Part shown: positions 47,881-58,500 of the stretch, piece after piece | How the letters are laid out: every line of letters begins with the position of its first letter | Numbering within the stretch: the first letter of the stretch is position 1 | NCBI GenBank assembly: GCA_028023455.1 | Contig: JAQFVV010000275.1 | Location: forward strand, 680,001-744,000 | Direction of reading: 5' to 3' | DNA: 64,000 nucleotides | Origin: Epiperipatus broadwayi | Taxonomy: Eukaryota > Onychophora > Udeonychophora > Euonychophora > Peripatidae | Program-made: the position numbers and the translations under genes | The notes under the pieces: model-generated | Database searches by the model: none | The model's input: only the letters and a program-made list of their open reading frames with translations | Told to the model about the DNA's origin: nothing

Positions 47881-48898
47881 CCACCAAGAACCAGATGAAT
47901 ATATTTAAAATAAATACATAATTTTTCAAAATTTGTTATATTTTTTAATATTAATTATTATTTATTAATTAATTTTTTTTTATTTTTAATGGATCTTTCA
48001 AGTAAAAATTTCATTACATGGTACACTCTTTTGTCTCTTTTCATTTTTTCTGAGTTTGTTGAATAATTTTATTGCAATGTCATTCTTTCAAATGTATATT
48101 ATTATCATCTTTTATAAATTTTTATTTTTTTATTAGGTCCAATAAATCTCATATCACATTCACTATTGGTGATGCCATCAATAAAAATATTAAAAGTTCT
48201 TTGACAATCTCTTTATTTAAAATATGACAATAAGTGAATCATTCATATCTTATTCTTTTAATGACATGATAAGAGTAATTATTCATCAACCAAATTCACT
48301 AATACAATTTGTTATTTAGTAACAATGTGCATTTTACATTTAGTAAATAACAAATATAAATATGGACTACCAGGAAATTCATCTCTGATATAATTCATCA
48401 AATAGTATGACTAGGTATTCTATTCTTAGTTCATGAACAATTATAAATATAAAAAATCAGGAATAACATCTCTGGTATCTTTACTTTATTGACAAGTCCA
48501 GATGTTTATCATCTGGCACTTTATCAATATTTTCAAAAATCCTTCTATGCCTGTAAAATAAGCTGTTACCTGCCTATATTTAACACTTCAGTTTAGTTTA
48601 ACAATTTTTCATATAAACATGTACTAACATCCATTTACATATGAATTATTTTACATACAATAAAGACTTTTCATAGAAACATAGATTTACTCCCAATTTA
48701 TCAGCATGTTTACTGGTACCAGCAACAGAATAAACAATAATTACAATGGCAAATTATTTATTAAATCATCCAATTTATTTAATCATTTTCACTAACATTT
48801 TTAAATTGTAAAGTATCACTTCTATTAATATAAATTTTAAATATGTGCTTCCCCCCCCTCCCAAGATTTCATTTTTTGAAAACCAATTTTTTTTCAAA
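47881..48898. other. E4 leader, A+T-rich, no gene seen
   Basis: Non-coding by inspection; contains only A+T-rich sequence and a C-run at 48852-48860. Confidence 0.5.
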
Positions 48899-49165
48899 AG
48901 CTGAAAAGTCAAAAATTATAAATATATGCTTCTATGATACACTTCTCTCAGAATATAAGCCTATCAAGACTCCTAACTTTGTGAAGTCAAAATTATAACA
49001 GTACTCTCTTCTGTCAAAGCAAACATTTATCTATCAAGGTCTCTGTAATTGGCTCACCAAAAATTGTAATGATATAATGGTATGCTACTCTTATCTTTAC
49101 AGTATAAATTTATGAAAGCCCAAATGTTGGGAAATAAAAAATTCTAACAGTATAAATAAACCAAT
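48899..49165 (-). repeat. E4 leader tandem array, 70-78-bp units
   Basis: Related segments recur with AAAATTRTAACAGTA-like cores at about 48908, 48986, 49056 and 49132. Each is preceded by a CTATCAAG-type block and a TCTGTCAAA or similar block. On the element strand the cores read TACTGTTA..TTTTTGG or degraded versions, resembling the E1 and E2 leader modules. Copies are diverged. Confidence 0.6.
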
Positions 49166-49210
49166 AAACATCACATGACCACCTCCTCTTATGCTTGTGT
49201 ATAACTGTTG

Positions 49211-49628
49211 TTAAAACAGGCAAAACTCACTATATATATTGCCACACACAGCAAGCTAGAGAAATCAATGGATGCCAGAAGGCTTGTGCATAAAATCCCC
49301 ATCTAGTGCCTACTCATCCAATATCCCCAGACTAGTTTCTGGCTTATGGCCTCCATCAGTGAGGAGCCTTGGATCTGAGAGCACTGCATATAGATCTTAG
49401 GATCTAATGCAACACTCCTCAACCACCTTTTATCTCCATTTAACTACAAAACTATGAGTCTTAAACCGAAAACACCTTAATGACAAAGGCCATAAGCCAG
49501 AAACTAGTCTGGTGATATTGGATGAGTAGGCACTAGATGGGGATTTTATGCACAAGCCTTCTGACATCCATTGATTACTCTAGCTTGCTATGTGTGGCAA
49601 GATATATAGTGAGTTTTGCCTGTTTTAA
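49211..49628. mobile_element. Foldback element at TTAA, about 415 bp
   Basis: The left arm (49215-49365) and right arm (about 49475-49624) are reverse complements of each other with few mismatches, starting AACAGGCAAAACTCACTATA. TTAA is present at both outer ends (49211-49214 and 49625-49628), consistent with insertion at TTAA as in piggyBac-type elements. The arms carry AAGCCAGAAACTAGTCTGG and TTATGCACAAGCCTTCTG. The 110-bp spacer is unique. It interrupts the inner end of the E4 5' LTR. No coding capacity. Confidence 0.8.
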
Positions 49629-50119
49629 GTATAAATAAAATAAAAATCATATGTGGCAGCAAGCTTATGTATTCTGACCTGCAAATATTATAAGTTATTA
49701 ATGAAAAGCACTATGCAATCTAGATAGTTTATTTACAACACTATGGATGTCACTTACCTTTAGAACCTGTGGAAAATGTGCATATAACATGACATGAGAT
49801 TTTGCATTAAATTGAAAGTAAAATTTTGAGTTGAAGAGCATTGGCAATTAATAGAAATATTAGCTTTATTATATATAACATACAATATGAAATGTCAATC
49901 AAAATATCAAATAATAATCATAAAAATATATTGTAAAATGAAAATACATTGGCTCAGAAAAGAAGAAAATTAGTAATAGTTGAATAATAAAAAATAATAA
50001 ATTAATACATATACACTGTTTTTTTTAAATTCAATAATAAATTTTACACCCCTACAAAAGTATTTTACTTCTGTTAAAATATAAACTTATGTGATATTAT
50101 AAAATAATATTATTTCAAA

Positions 50120-50975
50120 CCTTCAAACATTATATTATGACCATTCTTTATGCTACACAAGCTGTTTTTCACAGAGACAAAAATTCTCCATATTGTAGTG
50201 CCACTTAGAGCAAGCCAGAGTAATCAATGAATATAGGAAGGTTTTTGTTTAAAATCCCTATCTAGTGCCTACTCATTCAATATCCCAGACTAGTTTCTAG
50301 CTTGTGGCTTTCATCAGTGAGGAGTCTTAGATCTGAGAGCACTGTACTTAGATCTTAGAATCTAATGCAATCCTCCAACAGCTACTTTTTACTTTTTTTA
50401 ACTAATTATAAAGCTTCAAATCCAAAATGAAAATACAGTAATGTTTTCAAGCTAAGCTCATTAGCTTGTATAGTTGTATAGATCTGAACTCATTTCAGCA
50501 TCTTTACTTTTTCATGTCTTTGGTTCTTTAATAACCACAGTCACCGTAATCCTATTAGACAGGATTGGTATTAAACCATCAAACATCACATGATTATGGT
50601 GATTGTGGTTATTAAAGAACCAAATATATTAAAAAGAATGGATGTTGAACTGTATACAACTATACAAGCTAATGAGCTTAGCTTGAAAACATTATCGTGT
50701 TTTCATTTTGGTCCCAAAGCTTTATAGTTAACTAAAAAGTAAAAGGTAGCTGCTGGAGAGTTGCATTAGATTCTAAGATCTAGGTGCAGTGCTCTCAAGT
50801 CCAAGGCTCCTCACTAATGAAAACCACAAGCTAAAAACTAGTCTGGGGATATTGGATGAATAGGCCCTAGATAAGGATTTTATGCAAAAACCTTCCTGCA
50901 TCCATTAATTACTCTGACTTGCAGTGAGGGGTGCTACTATATGGAATGTTTTGACTCTGTGTGTATTTTAAACTC
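50120..50975. mobile_element. Long foldback, arms about 360 bp
   Basis: The left arm (about 50190-50550) and right arm (about 50590-50945) are inverted copies. Matching landmarks run from the outside inward: CTCTGRCTTGC, AAACTAGTCTGG, GATCTGAGAGCACTG, TTAGATTCTAAGATC, AAGCTTTATAGTT, TATACAAGCTAATGAGCTTA, GGTTCTTTAATAACCAC. The outer about 150 bp are the same family as the 49.2-kb foldback and the 35.8-kb insertion; the inner about 200 bp are additional. Absent from the other E4 LTR. Confidence 0.8.
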
Positions 50976-51084
50976 TTTGTATTATCATTTATTATCAATA
51001 ATTGCAGTGATCACACATTTATTTACTATTTATGATTGAAATATAAAAGATTAAGCTATTTTCATATATTTATTATATAATACT

Positions 51085-51286
51085 TGAAAACTTAAGATAT
51101 GCAAGTTAATATGAAAAGGTATAGGAAATGGACCCACTATATACTGAATTCTCAATTGTGAGGTTTTATTTTGCACTATGATTCTGGCAAGAATCTGCTG
51201 AAAGCTAGCTTAATGCTATTAAATATAAATTTGGTTTTTTGAATATCTTTCCATATTAACTTGCATATCACAAGTTTTCAAGAATT
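51085..51286. mobile_element. MITE-like insertion, about 200 bp
   Basis: Terminal inverted repeats of about 38 bases: CTTGAAAACTTAAGATATGC (51085 on) and GCATATCACAAGTTTTCAAG (ending about 51286). The centre, including CTGGCAAGAATCTGCTGAAAG, is unique. Absent from the partner LTR near 41460. Superfamily unknown. Confidence 0.75.
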
Positions 51287-51821
51287 TTGGATTTAAATTA
51301 TTTCTAATATTAGAGTCATGAAATGGAGCAGAAGTATATCTCTTCAAGTATTAACATTACTTAAATCTTCCCACATAATGATAAAGATAATATATATATA
51401 TATATATATCCCTGTTCTGTTTTGATTTAAACATATTTAATAAATAACAAAAGTTAATATTTATAATCATAGTCATTTATTAAATATTTTACATGCTGTT
51501 ACACGAATAAGACTAAGGATTTAAATAAAATAATGTGCACATAAATTTATTTCTCATATATATATATATATCATTTATTAATACACATTTTTTAAAATTA
51601 ATATTTGTTAAGTAAAATGTGTTATTACTATTACATTTTATATAGAATACTTACGGAAATTATATCTTTTATAAAGTAAATATAAAAGAATATTACTATT
51701 TTTTATTTATTTAACCTGAATGCAGCAGTATTCATTAATAATCTCTCAATTGTCCTCGCATGTTTCGTCAGATCTATTGGATAATCCATGTTGAAGATAG
51801 CAATGTGATAATTGAAAGGAA

Positions 51822-51879
51822 CTATTATATTCGACATTAGCTTTGAATATCTATTATATTCGTCATTATCTTTGAATAT
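51822..51879 (+). repeat. Tandem duplication, 2 x 29 bp
   Basis: CTATTATATTCGACATTAGC-type unit repeated with two differences; the partner LTR has a single copy. Confidence 0.85.
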
Positions 51880-52164
51880 CTGATTTGTTTGTGAGCAATA
51901 ATTTTTGTACATGCTTTATGCTTCATAACAAACTATAAAATATTCACTAATTTTGAAGAAAGATTTGTGTTTATACAATTCATTTATTCCACACTAAGCT
52001 TTTCATCTAATTCTTTGAAAAAGTATAGTAACAAATAAGGGGTAGACGTATCTCTCATTAACTTATTATCTTAGAAATAAAGATTATTATTTCTGAGCTA
52101 TTAAAATATATAATTAATCCACAGTTAAGTTTTACATTTTTTCTTATAGTTATCAGACAGTTTA

Positions 52165-52306
52165 ATGTTTGCTTCCTCTGTTATTATTATTATTTTTTTC
52201 AAATGTCAAATGCGTTGACCGGGAAGCAAACCCGCACCAGCTGTTTGGAAGGCAGCTATGCTAACCACTAGGCCACCAATACTTGATGTTTGCTTCCTCT
52301 GTTATT
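52165..52306 (-). mobile_element. tRNA-Gly-derived retroposon with 21-bp target duplication
   Basis: Flanked by identical 21-bp repeats (52165-52185 and 52286-52306, ATGTTTGCTTCCTCTGTTAT plus T). The other E4 LTR has one copy of this site (about 45363-45383) and no insert, which is a clean empty site. On the minus strand the 100-bp insert is a tRNA-like body (52282-52211), a short linker and an A-run plus TAA repeats. This is the signature of LINE-machinery retroposition of a tRNA transcript. Confidence 0.9.
52211..52282 (-). tRNA. tRNA-Gly (TCC) pseudogene
   Basis: The body matches eukaryotic tRNA-Gly(UCC) layout: GGCCTAGTGGTTAGCATA D-arm with A box, anticodon loop CTTCCAA, and GCGGGTTTGCTTCCCGGT T-arm with B box. 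The acceptor stem has a mismatch and G-U pairs (5' GTATTGG against 3' TCAACGC), and the anticodon stem has one mismatch. With the A-rich tail and target duplication it is a retroposed copy, not a working gene. Confidence 0.85.
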
Positions 52307-52470
52307 CTAATTCAAAAATCATGCCGTTTTACCAAACAGGCAATCATTTTAATAAACTTTTTATTGACTTTCCCATGTTCTTTCTACTGTTATTTTAAAA
52401 TCGGCTTATTTATATAAATAAAAATACAAAGAATAATATTTTATAAATTATATTAATAATTAACAACCAA

Positions 52471-52538
52471 GAATAAACATACTACTTTTTATTATTTATT
52501 ATAAGAATAAACATACTACTTTTTATTATTTATTATAA
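52471..52538 (+). repeat. Tandem duplication, 2 x 34 bp
   Basis: GAATAAACATACTACTTTTT plus 14 bases occurs twice in a row without difference; one copy in the partner LTR. Confidence 0.9.
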
Positions 52539-52691
52539 TCAATAATAAATAGTAATATTATTTAAATATTGATGTGTGTACATTTTAATTTAATTGTTTA
52601 TTTATCTAATATAATATGTACATATATTATGTATTGAACAAGTTGTTTATCCATAGTCAATGCAAATCAAAATCCTTTACTAATCACATTT

Positions 52692-53140
52692 TTATATAGG
52701 GTATATGAGCACAGACTTTTACATGACCCACCATTCTCCACACTATCTCATAACACTGATACACTTGAACACATATATGTTGAAAAGATAAATAATCACC
52801 AATATACGTAATTCATGCTAAAACAGCAATCATCAGTTGGTCTAGATTACCATCTCTACACATATATTCCATAAGTGCTCAGATATATATATTAAGATAG
52901 CCAAACCTCATACTTTAATGGACAGGCTTTAATCTACTCCACACTCCAACTCTTCAACCATCCATCCAATTGAAAATCTGATGATGGAATGCTCAAAGGC
53001 CACCCTGAGGCCGAGATTCTTGTCACACCCATGTTGACCTAAGGTCAATCTGACTCCTCATATACAGGACATAATCCATTTAATACATATACAAGGGATG
53101 GGCAGACATCTCTACTTATGTAATAACTGAAACACAGTCT
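52692..53140 (+). repeat. Unit U: sequence flanking LINE-3, left copy
   Basis: About 450 bp between the E4 5' LTR end and the LINE-3 3' end. Its first 167 bp (52692-52859, starting TATAGGGTATATGAGCACAG) recur at 56872-57036 on the other side of LINE-3 with only a handful of differences. The remainder (CATATATTCC..., GTTGACCTAAGGTCAAT) has no second copy in the window. No gene. Confidence 0.85.
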
Positions 53141-53371
53141 TATTATTTTTTTTTTTTTATTTAAAAAAACTATATTTACATTTGATTCAGTACATACATC
53201 GTAACAATCATTACTTTAAAAAATAAATTAAGTTCAAATGTATCCAGTAAATTACATTATCTCCACCTTTCATTTAATCAGTGTTCTGTAAGAGCATTCA
53301 GCTCCACATTTCACACCTTGTAGGAACATAACCACCCCATACCAATAAAAACGTTTTTCTTGGCCAAAATT

Positions 53372-56300
53372 TCAAACCTTTATAAAACATGTCATCCCAT
53401 TCTTTTTCCATTTTTTTTCCCAATATATCTTCTTGTTATCAAAGATCAGAGCACACCTAGATATCCATATTGCTCTCATTACATGCACAATAACTATGGC
53501 ATTATGAGGCTTGAATAAAACAATGTTTTCTTTAAATAAGAGTCTTAGATTCACAATAGGCTTATGAAAGACCATAGATCTCAAATCACTAAAGGCTGTA
53601 CATTCCTCCATCAGGTGAAGAAAGGTCTCATCGGATCTGTTACAGCATTTGCATAGATCATCCAGGCCCATTTTCAGCCTTTGGTTTAAAAAAGTGGTGG
53701 TTGGCAAAATTCCATTTATCAATCTGAAAATAAATTTCATAACAGACTGTGATGTACAAATAGATTGGAAATTTTTTAGAAATTTTTTTTAATGAGGCAT
53801 TGAGCCAGGAGTTTTCATTAGAAAGCTCTCTATTTTTTAGCTCTTTATATTTTAAATTATCTAAGGTCTCTAAGTTTAGATCATCCTGGATATCCCTGTA
53901 TGCAATCATCATATCATCAAAATAAGATACTCCGTCCGACCCCAGGTTAGAATCTATATTAATATTCTGTGTTAGCGGCCTGAGCGAATTATCGTCAATG
54001 ATCCTTAAATAAGCTCTTGCCTTAATGAAGCTCACCAATGACTTAGGGTCAATTAAATTGAGACCCCCTTCTCCAATCGGTAGCTGCATTATTTTAGTAG
54101 GTATCAGGCTATACTTCTTACCCCAAATATATCTTTTTGCCAATTGAATGATCTTAAGACTAGTGGCATTAAAGATTTTCATCCATGGTCCATAGTAAGA
54201 GAGCACACCAACAGCAATAGCGTTAAAAACCTTTGCTCTGGTTGTTTCATACAATTTAAATGGGGAAAAGGCATTTATTTTAGTTTCGATGATTTTTACA
54301 ACCAGTTTGTTCAAATGGGCACTCATTTTAGTTTTAGACAGATAGAGAGGCAACCCTAGAAAGGAGGAAGGCGTGCCCAAGAAGTCACATGGGATTCTCT
54401 TGGCAGTGGCCAATTGCCATGCAGCCGACTTGGAAGATTGAATACATGAGCCTGTAGAGATCTGAAATTTATTTAAGATGTTAAAGATTCTATGCACACT
54501 GGCCACATTCTCGAATATAATAATAACATCATCGACAAAGGCAGTGACATGAACAAAGGCACCAAGCTGAGGTAAGAAAATCCCATTGGTTAAGGCTTCT
54601 ATTTCCCTAATCATCGGATCCAGATAAACGGCAAAGAGGAGGGCTGCCAGAGGAGACCCCTGTGGGATCCCCCTTGATGGAACAAAGAAATTAGAACGCC
54701 TTGCAAAGTTCTTAAGCGCTATTCTCCCGTTGGTCACATAATTGTTGATTGCTGTAATTAGATTCTCCTCACCCTCCACAAGTGGTGCCAATGAACTAGA
54801 CAGAAATGACCAATCAACCACATCAAATGCAGATTTAAAGTCTATCTGCATTGCAAAGAATTGAGTTAACTTATTACACCTGGCATATCTGATTGCATCC
54901 TGGATCTTCATAATTGCATCAGTTGCTCTCTTACCTTTAATAGCGTAATGAGCCACTGAAATTCTATTTTTTATTCTATTATACAATTTCTTCAATATAA
55001 TTCTAGCAAATATTTTTGAGTCAATGTCCTCGATAGTAATATTTCTCAGGTCATTTACATATGGGATGTGTATATTCCTATTCTTTTTTATACAAAAAAT
55101 TATTCTGTTATTAATCATTGGCCAATCTATTGGTTGTGCACACAACTGATTGTAATATTTTGCAAGCACTTCAATTATCAAGTAAGATATTGATTTATAA
55201 ATTCTGGCAGGTATAGAATCATGAGCAGTAACTGTGTGATTTGATAGTCTAGTTATTTCCTCACTAATATCCAGGTGTGAGATATACTGCTGATCCTTGG
55301 CCACCATCATCCTTGGCCAATGGTCTGAATTCCTTTCATCATTTCCCATAGTGTTTTGCAGATTTTTATATATGTGCTGATCCACATGCAGCCCTGACAA
55401 AACCTCTCCATTCTCAGTTTTGACACATGTGATACCTCTAGACTGAGGCACGTACACCTTGGCATAGTTTAATGTTGGTTTTATGATGCAGGCAATATTA
55501 GGGAGTATCTTTCGCAATCTTATAGCATATATTTCTTCCTGCATTTTCTCATAGATGTCATTATATTCTTCCTGCAGGGAGTTGATCAATGAGCGATTAT
55601 TAGATAGAGTAGTTAAAGAATGCAAGGTTTTGGCAATGTCATTTAAGCGGGATTTCATTTGGTTTTGAGACAAATCCAGTTCCACTCCAGAAGAACAGAC
55701 ATCAGATATAAGTTTTTTCAATCTAATCCAAGCCACACATGGAGACAAGGCTGTTTGCTTAGTGAAGTAACAAGAAGCTACAATTAAATTCGATCTCTGA
55801 TCACAGGTCAAATTGAATGAATTACTAATATTTTTTTTAATGCTAAACTGGTAGCTACATTCTGGATCCCCATCATAGAGCCTTACCACCAACTTTACAC
55901 GCAGGTGATCAGAGAAAGCAACAATTGAAGTATCAATTTCAACATCTTTTATCTTAGATCTCGAAATGAAAAACAAATCAATCAGTGATGAGTAACGACT
56001 ATTAAAAAAGGTAAAGGCATTTGCTCCATATTTACTTTGACATGGCAGCACATCAATATCCTGCAACTTATTTTTTAGCTGAACTGGAATGTCCTGAAAC
56101 GTGACATTAAAATCCCCTCCAATTATTACTATTCCTGGATGCAGAGTCAAGTGGAACTGCATCTCTTTAATAATTTTGGGCACCTCCCTTCCTCTTTGTC
56201 AAATAAATTGCTACAACATAGTGCATCTGTTCTTGCATTTGAAAAGAGATTACTATGTGATTGATCTGCATACTTATGATCCGCACCTTATAAATTTTAG

Positions 56301-56541
56301 ACTTTATATTAATTAGAATGGCAACACCTTGTGCCGGTCTAATGTTCTGCTTGTACAATAATAGACCTTTCCGTTTAATTTGATCGATAAACTGTTCAGG
56401 TGTGTTTACATTTATCTTTGTTTCTGTTAGAATAGCAATATCAAATTTTTGTGAAGCAAGATAATCAGTAAGCTTTAGTACCTTGTCATGGCTGTTGATG
56501 CCTCTAACATTAATGGTGACTATATTTAATGACTTATACAT
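53372..56541 (-). pseudogene. LINE-3 ORF2: endonuclease, RT, zinc motif
   Basis: Three overlapping open stretches (56541-56167, 56183-53658, 53740-53372) joined by two frameshifts. The endonuclease starts MYKSLNIVTINVRGINS, with Glu in TETK, then GGDFN and FSDH (intact triad set). RT motifs: QIDFKSAFDVVDW, GIPQGSPLAALLF and an intact AFVDDVIII box at about 54518-54543. The last stretch has a Cys/His cluster CKCCNRSDETFLHLMEEC at the C-terminus, the same class of motif as in LINE-2. Total coding length is about 1050 codons, near complete for an ORF2 of this type. ATG lies 21 bases after the ORF1 stop. Confidence 0.9.
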
Positions 56542-56565
56542 AGTGCGGATCCAAAAATTTCATTG

Positions 56566-56871
56566 CCTTATACTACTATAGCCACTTTCATGACCACAAT
56601 CATTCATATTAACACCAGTCTCATTATGGTATAGATTTACTATTTCCAGTTCCATTTCATTTTGGTTTAGTTTCTCTGTTTCAAGTTCTGACTCAGTTAT
56701 AGATGGGTGCCTTCCAGGGACATTTGACAGAAAATGTTCTATTTGCTTATTTTTTTTTCCTTTACTTCAGTTTTCTCTATATCAGTTATGTCAACATGCT
56801 TATTATTATCATTATTAATTATGTTGTTTTCCATTTTCTCTATATCATATACCTGTGTCGATATATGTAAT
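56566..56871 (-). pseudogene. LINE-3 ORF1 C-terminal tail (5'-truncated)
   Basis: About 100 codons of polar, acidic sequence ending GYSSIRQ and TGA just before ORF2. They contain NNIINNDNNKHVDITDIEKT and runs of Glu. A polar C-terminal tail matches the character of LINE-1 ORF1. It is cut at the junction with the U copy, so the zinc knuckles are missing. The ORF 56942-56739 that spans the junction is an accidental fusion with flanking DNA. Confidence 0.6.
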
Positions 56872-57036
56872 ATATAGGGTATATGAGCACAGACTTTCAC
56901 ATGACCCACTACTCTCCACACTATCTCATAACACTGATACACTTAACACATATACGTTGAAAAGATAAATAATCACCAATATACGTATTTCATGCTAAAC
57001 CAGCAATCATCAGTTGGTCCAGATTACCATCTCTAC
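56872..57036 (+). repeat. Unit U, right copy, truncated by E5
   Basis: Second copy of 52692-52859. It stops at CTCTAC exactly where E5 begins (TGAAGC at 57037). Confidence 0.88.
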
Positions 57037-57043
57037 TGAAGCT

Positions 57044-57078
<35 letters not shown>

Positions 57079-58500
57079 TATATATATATATATGCTGGCT
57101 TCACCATTCAATGTGGACTAACTAAGACCTTAAGTCCAACCACATTGAATGTACATTTTTTTCTTAAACTAAATTATCGTTTGCACAAATAGTTACATAA
57201 ATTAAAGAAGAAATTGTGTTAAAGAAAAAAAGATTTAATAAGATAAAATATAGAAAGTAAAAATTTTATTTGTAACTATTTTTAAAAATATATGTTGGTA
57301 GAATTCGATAACATAACTTTTCTTAATTAAATAGAATCCATTAAGAAAAGGAATTTAATTAATAAAACATTTTTTCTGAATTAGATAAAATAATAGATAA
57401 CAGGAAAAATTTGAAACAAGGGGCATGATTTGCTACTAATAAGTGGAAGATTAAAAACATAATGGAAAAAAAGGGTATAAATAAAGAACTTTTCTTTTGT
57501 TCTCAGTCTTATGCTTGCAGGTAATCTCTGCTGAAGGTCAGAGAGAAATATTAAAAATTTTTGTTGGAAGAAGTTTTGCTGAAAAGTTGGACAATACTGT
57601 GAACTCTTGCTTGCTGTACTTACTTCAAGCCATACTCTATTCTTTCAGCATATAGATAAAAATCCAGAAATGTGTTGCTCTGCAAAAATGCGGGGGTAAT
57701 CTCTTTGCCTTCGCTCTCCTGAGCCATTCCTGAGGCCGGAGTCGTAACCATGTGAGCCAGCCAGAAAACTAAAGTGTCTGCCCTGTATCTGTGAATATCT
57801 GCCCTCAAAACATGATCAACAAGTTTGAAGAACTGAGAAGATCTGCTAGAAACATCAAAGAAACCCATCTTGACCCACCCCATCTAGTTACTGGTAACGT
57901 TCCCATAAATTAACAAAAAAATCTCTCTGTAATTTGCAAATTCAATCTAGATTTATGTTTTTCTATATATATGTTTTTTTTTTTTAATTTATGTGTTCGC
58001 GTCTTGTAAAATTATTATTTCATTAATTACTTTCTTTCTTTTTTTTTATATTGTAATGAGTGGCGGGGTTATTACATATAATGGTGGCAATAGTTCTTAG
58101 TAATTTAATTGAAATGCTTCATTTAACTTTTTGCCATTATATTCCTGTAATTAGATATTTATTTTATATAGATATTTATTTAGAAAGAAAAGGAAGCAAA
58201 TCATAGAAAGTGCAAAACCTATTTTTTAAAAATCAAAATTTAATTGCTAAAGATTCTATTATAACTTCCAAGATTTTAATTTGGGTTTTTTTTAATATAT
58301 GAAAAAGAAAGATCCTGATCAATGTCTTTATTTTTTTCAGTCAATGAGGGGTTACAAATTTAAAGTTCTATTTTAAAGAGCGTGAGATAAAACATTCGCA
58401 TTTATATTTTTAGTAATAAGAGAGAGTACATTTGACAATATGTATATGTATTAAAAATTATTAAATAGCATTGGCTTTGTGGTGGGTCAGTTAAACTTAA
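57037..58500 (+). repeat. E5 5' LTR (minimum extent)
   Basis: Aligned with 62606-64000; the true end is further right because the 3' copy is cut by the window edge. By analogy with E2 and E3 it could reach about 59.4 kb. It contains conserved blocks AGCCAGCCAGAAAAC..., GTAATGAGTGGCGGGGTTATTACA and GAAAGATCCTGATCAATG. The minus-strand ORFs inside both LTRs (57883-57620, 63401-62982) are not treated as genes. Confidence 0.85.
57476..57525 (+). promoter_or_regulatory. E5 LTR promoter: TATA box, initiator and splice-donor-like site
   Basis: TATAAATAAA at 57476-57485 is followed 29 bases later by an initiator-like TCAGTC (A at 57505). This matches normal RNA polymerase II spacing and would define the U3/R border. 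GCTTGCAG|GTAATC at 57513-57526 resembles a 5' splice site. The TATA box is kept in the 3' LTR (63005), but there the donor-like site reads GCGGGTAACC. Confidence 0.6.

Larger units (their letters stand above)
40883..52690 (-). mobile_element. E4: LTR element with only gag recognisable
   Basis: Direct repeats flank a minus-strand gag remnant (47880-46240): the 3' LTR lies at 40883 to about 45780, split by LINE-2, and the 5' LTR at about 49626-52690. On the element strand the LTR ends ACTGTTACA, the leader has a 70-78-bp tandem array, then gag. From the gag end (about 46.2 kb) to the 3' LTR (about 45.8 kb) only about 450 bp remain, with no protease, RT or integrase. As with E3, this looks non-autonomous by structure. 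Confidence 0.75.
49626..52690 (-). repeat. E4 5' LTR with nested insertions
   Basis: Partner of 40883-45780. It contains insertions absent from that copy: the long foldback (50.12-50.98 kb), a MITE (51.09-51.29 kb) and the tRNA-Gly retroposon (52.19-52.29 kb). Homology stops near 52690, where the 52.69-53.14 kb unit starts. Confidence 0.78.
53141..56871 (-). mobile_element. LINE-3 copy: ORF1 end and nearly whole ORF2
   Basis: Minus-strand LINE ending at the left in an A-run (TTATTATTTTTTTT on plus). It has about 230 bp of 3' untranslated sequence, ORF2 (56541-53372 in three stretches) and a 5'-truncated ORF1 tail (56871 to about 56566). It is related to LINE-1 and LINE-2 in layout but diverged. 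Confidence 0.85.

Noticed and set aside
52211-52282. Functional tRNA-Gly gene
   Set aside because: Acceptor and anticodon stem mismatches, A-rich tail and 21-bp target duplication identify a retroposed copy.
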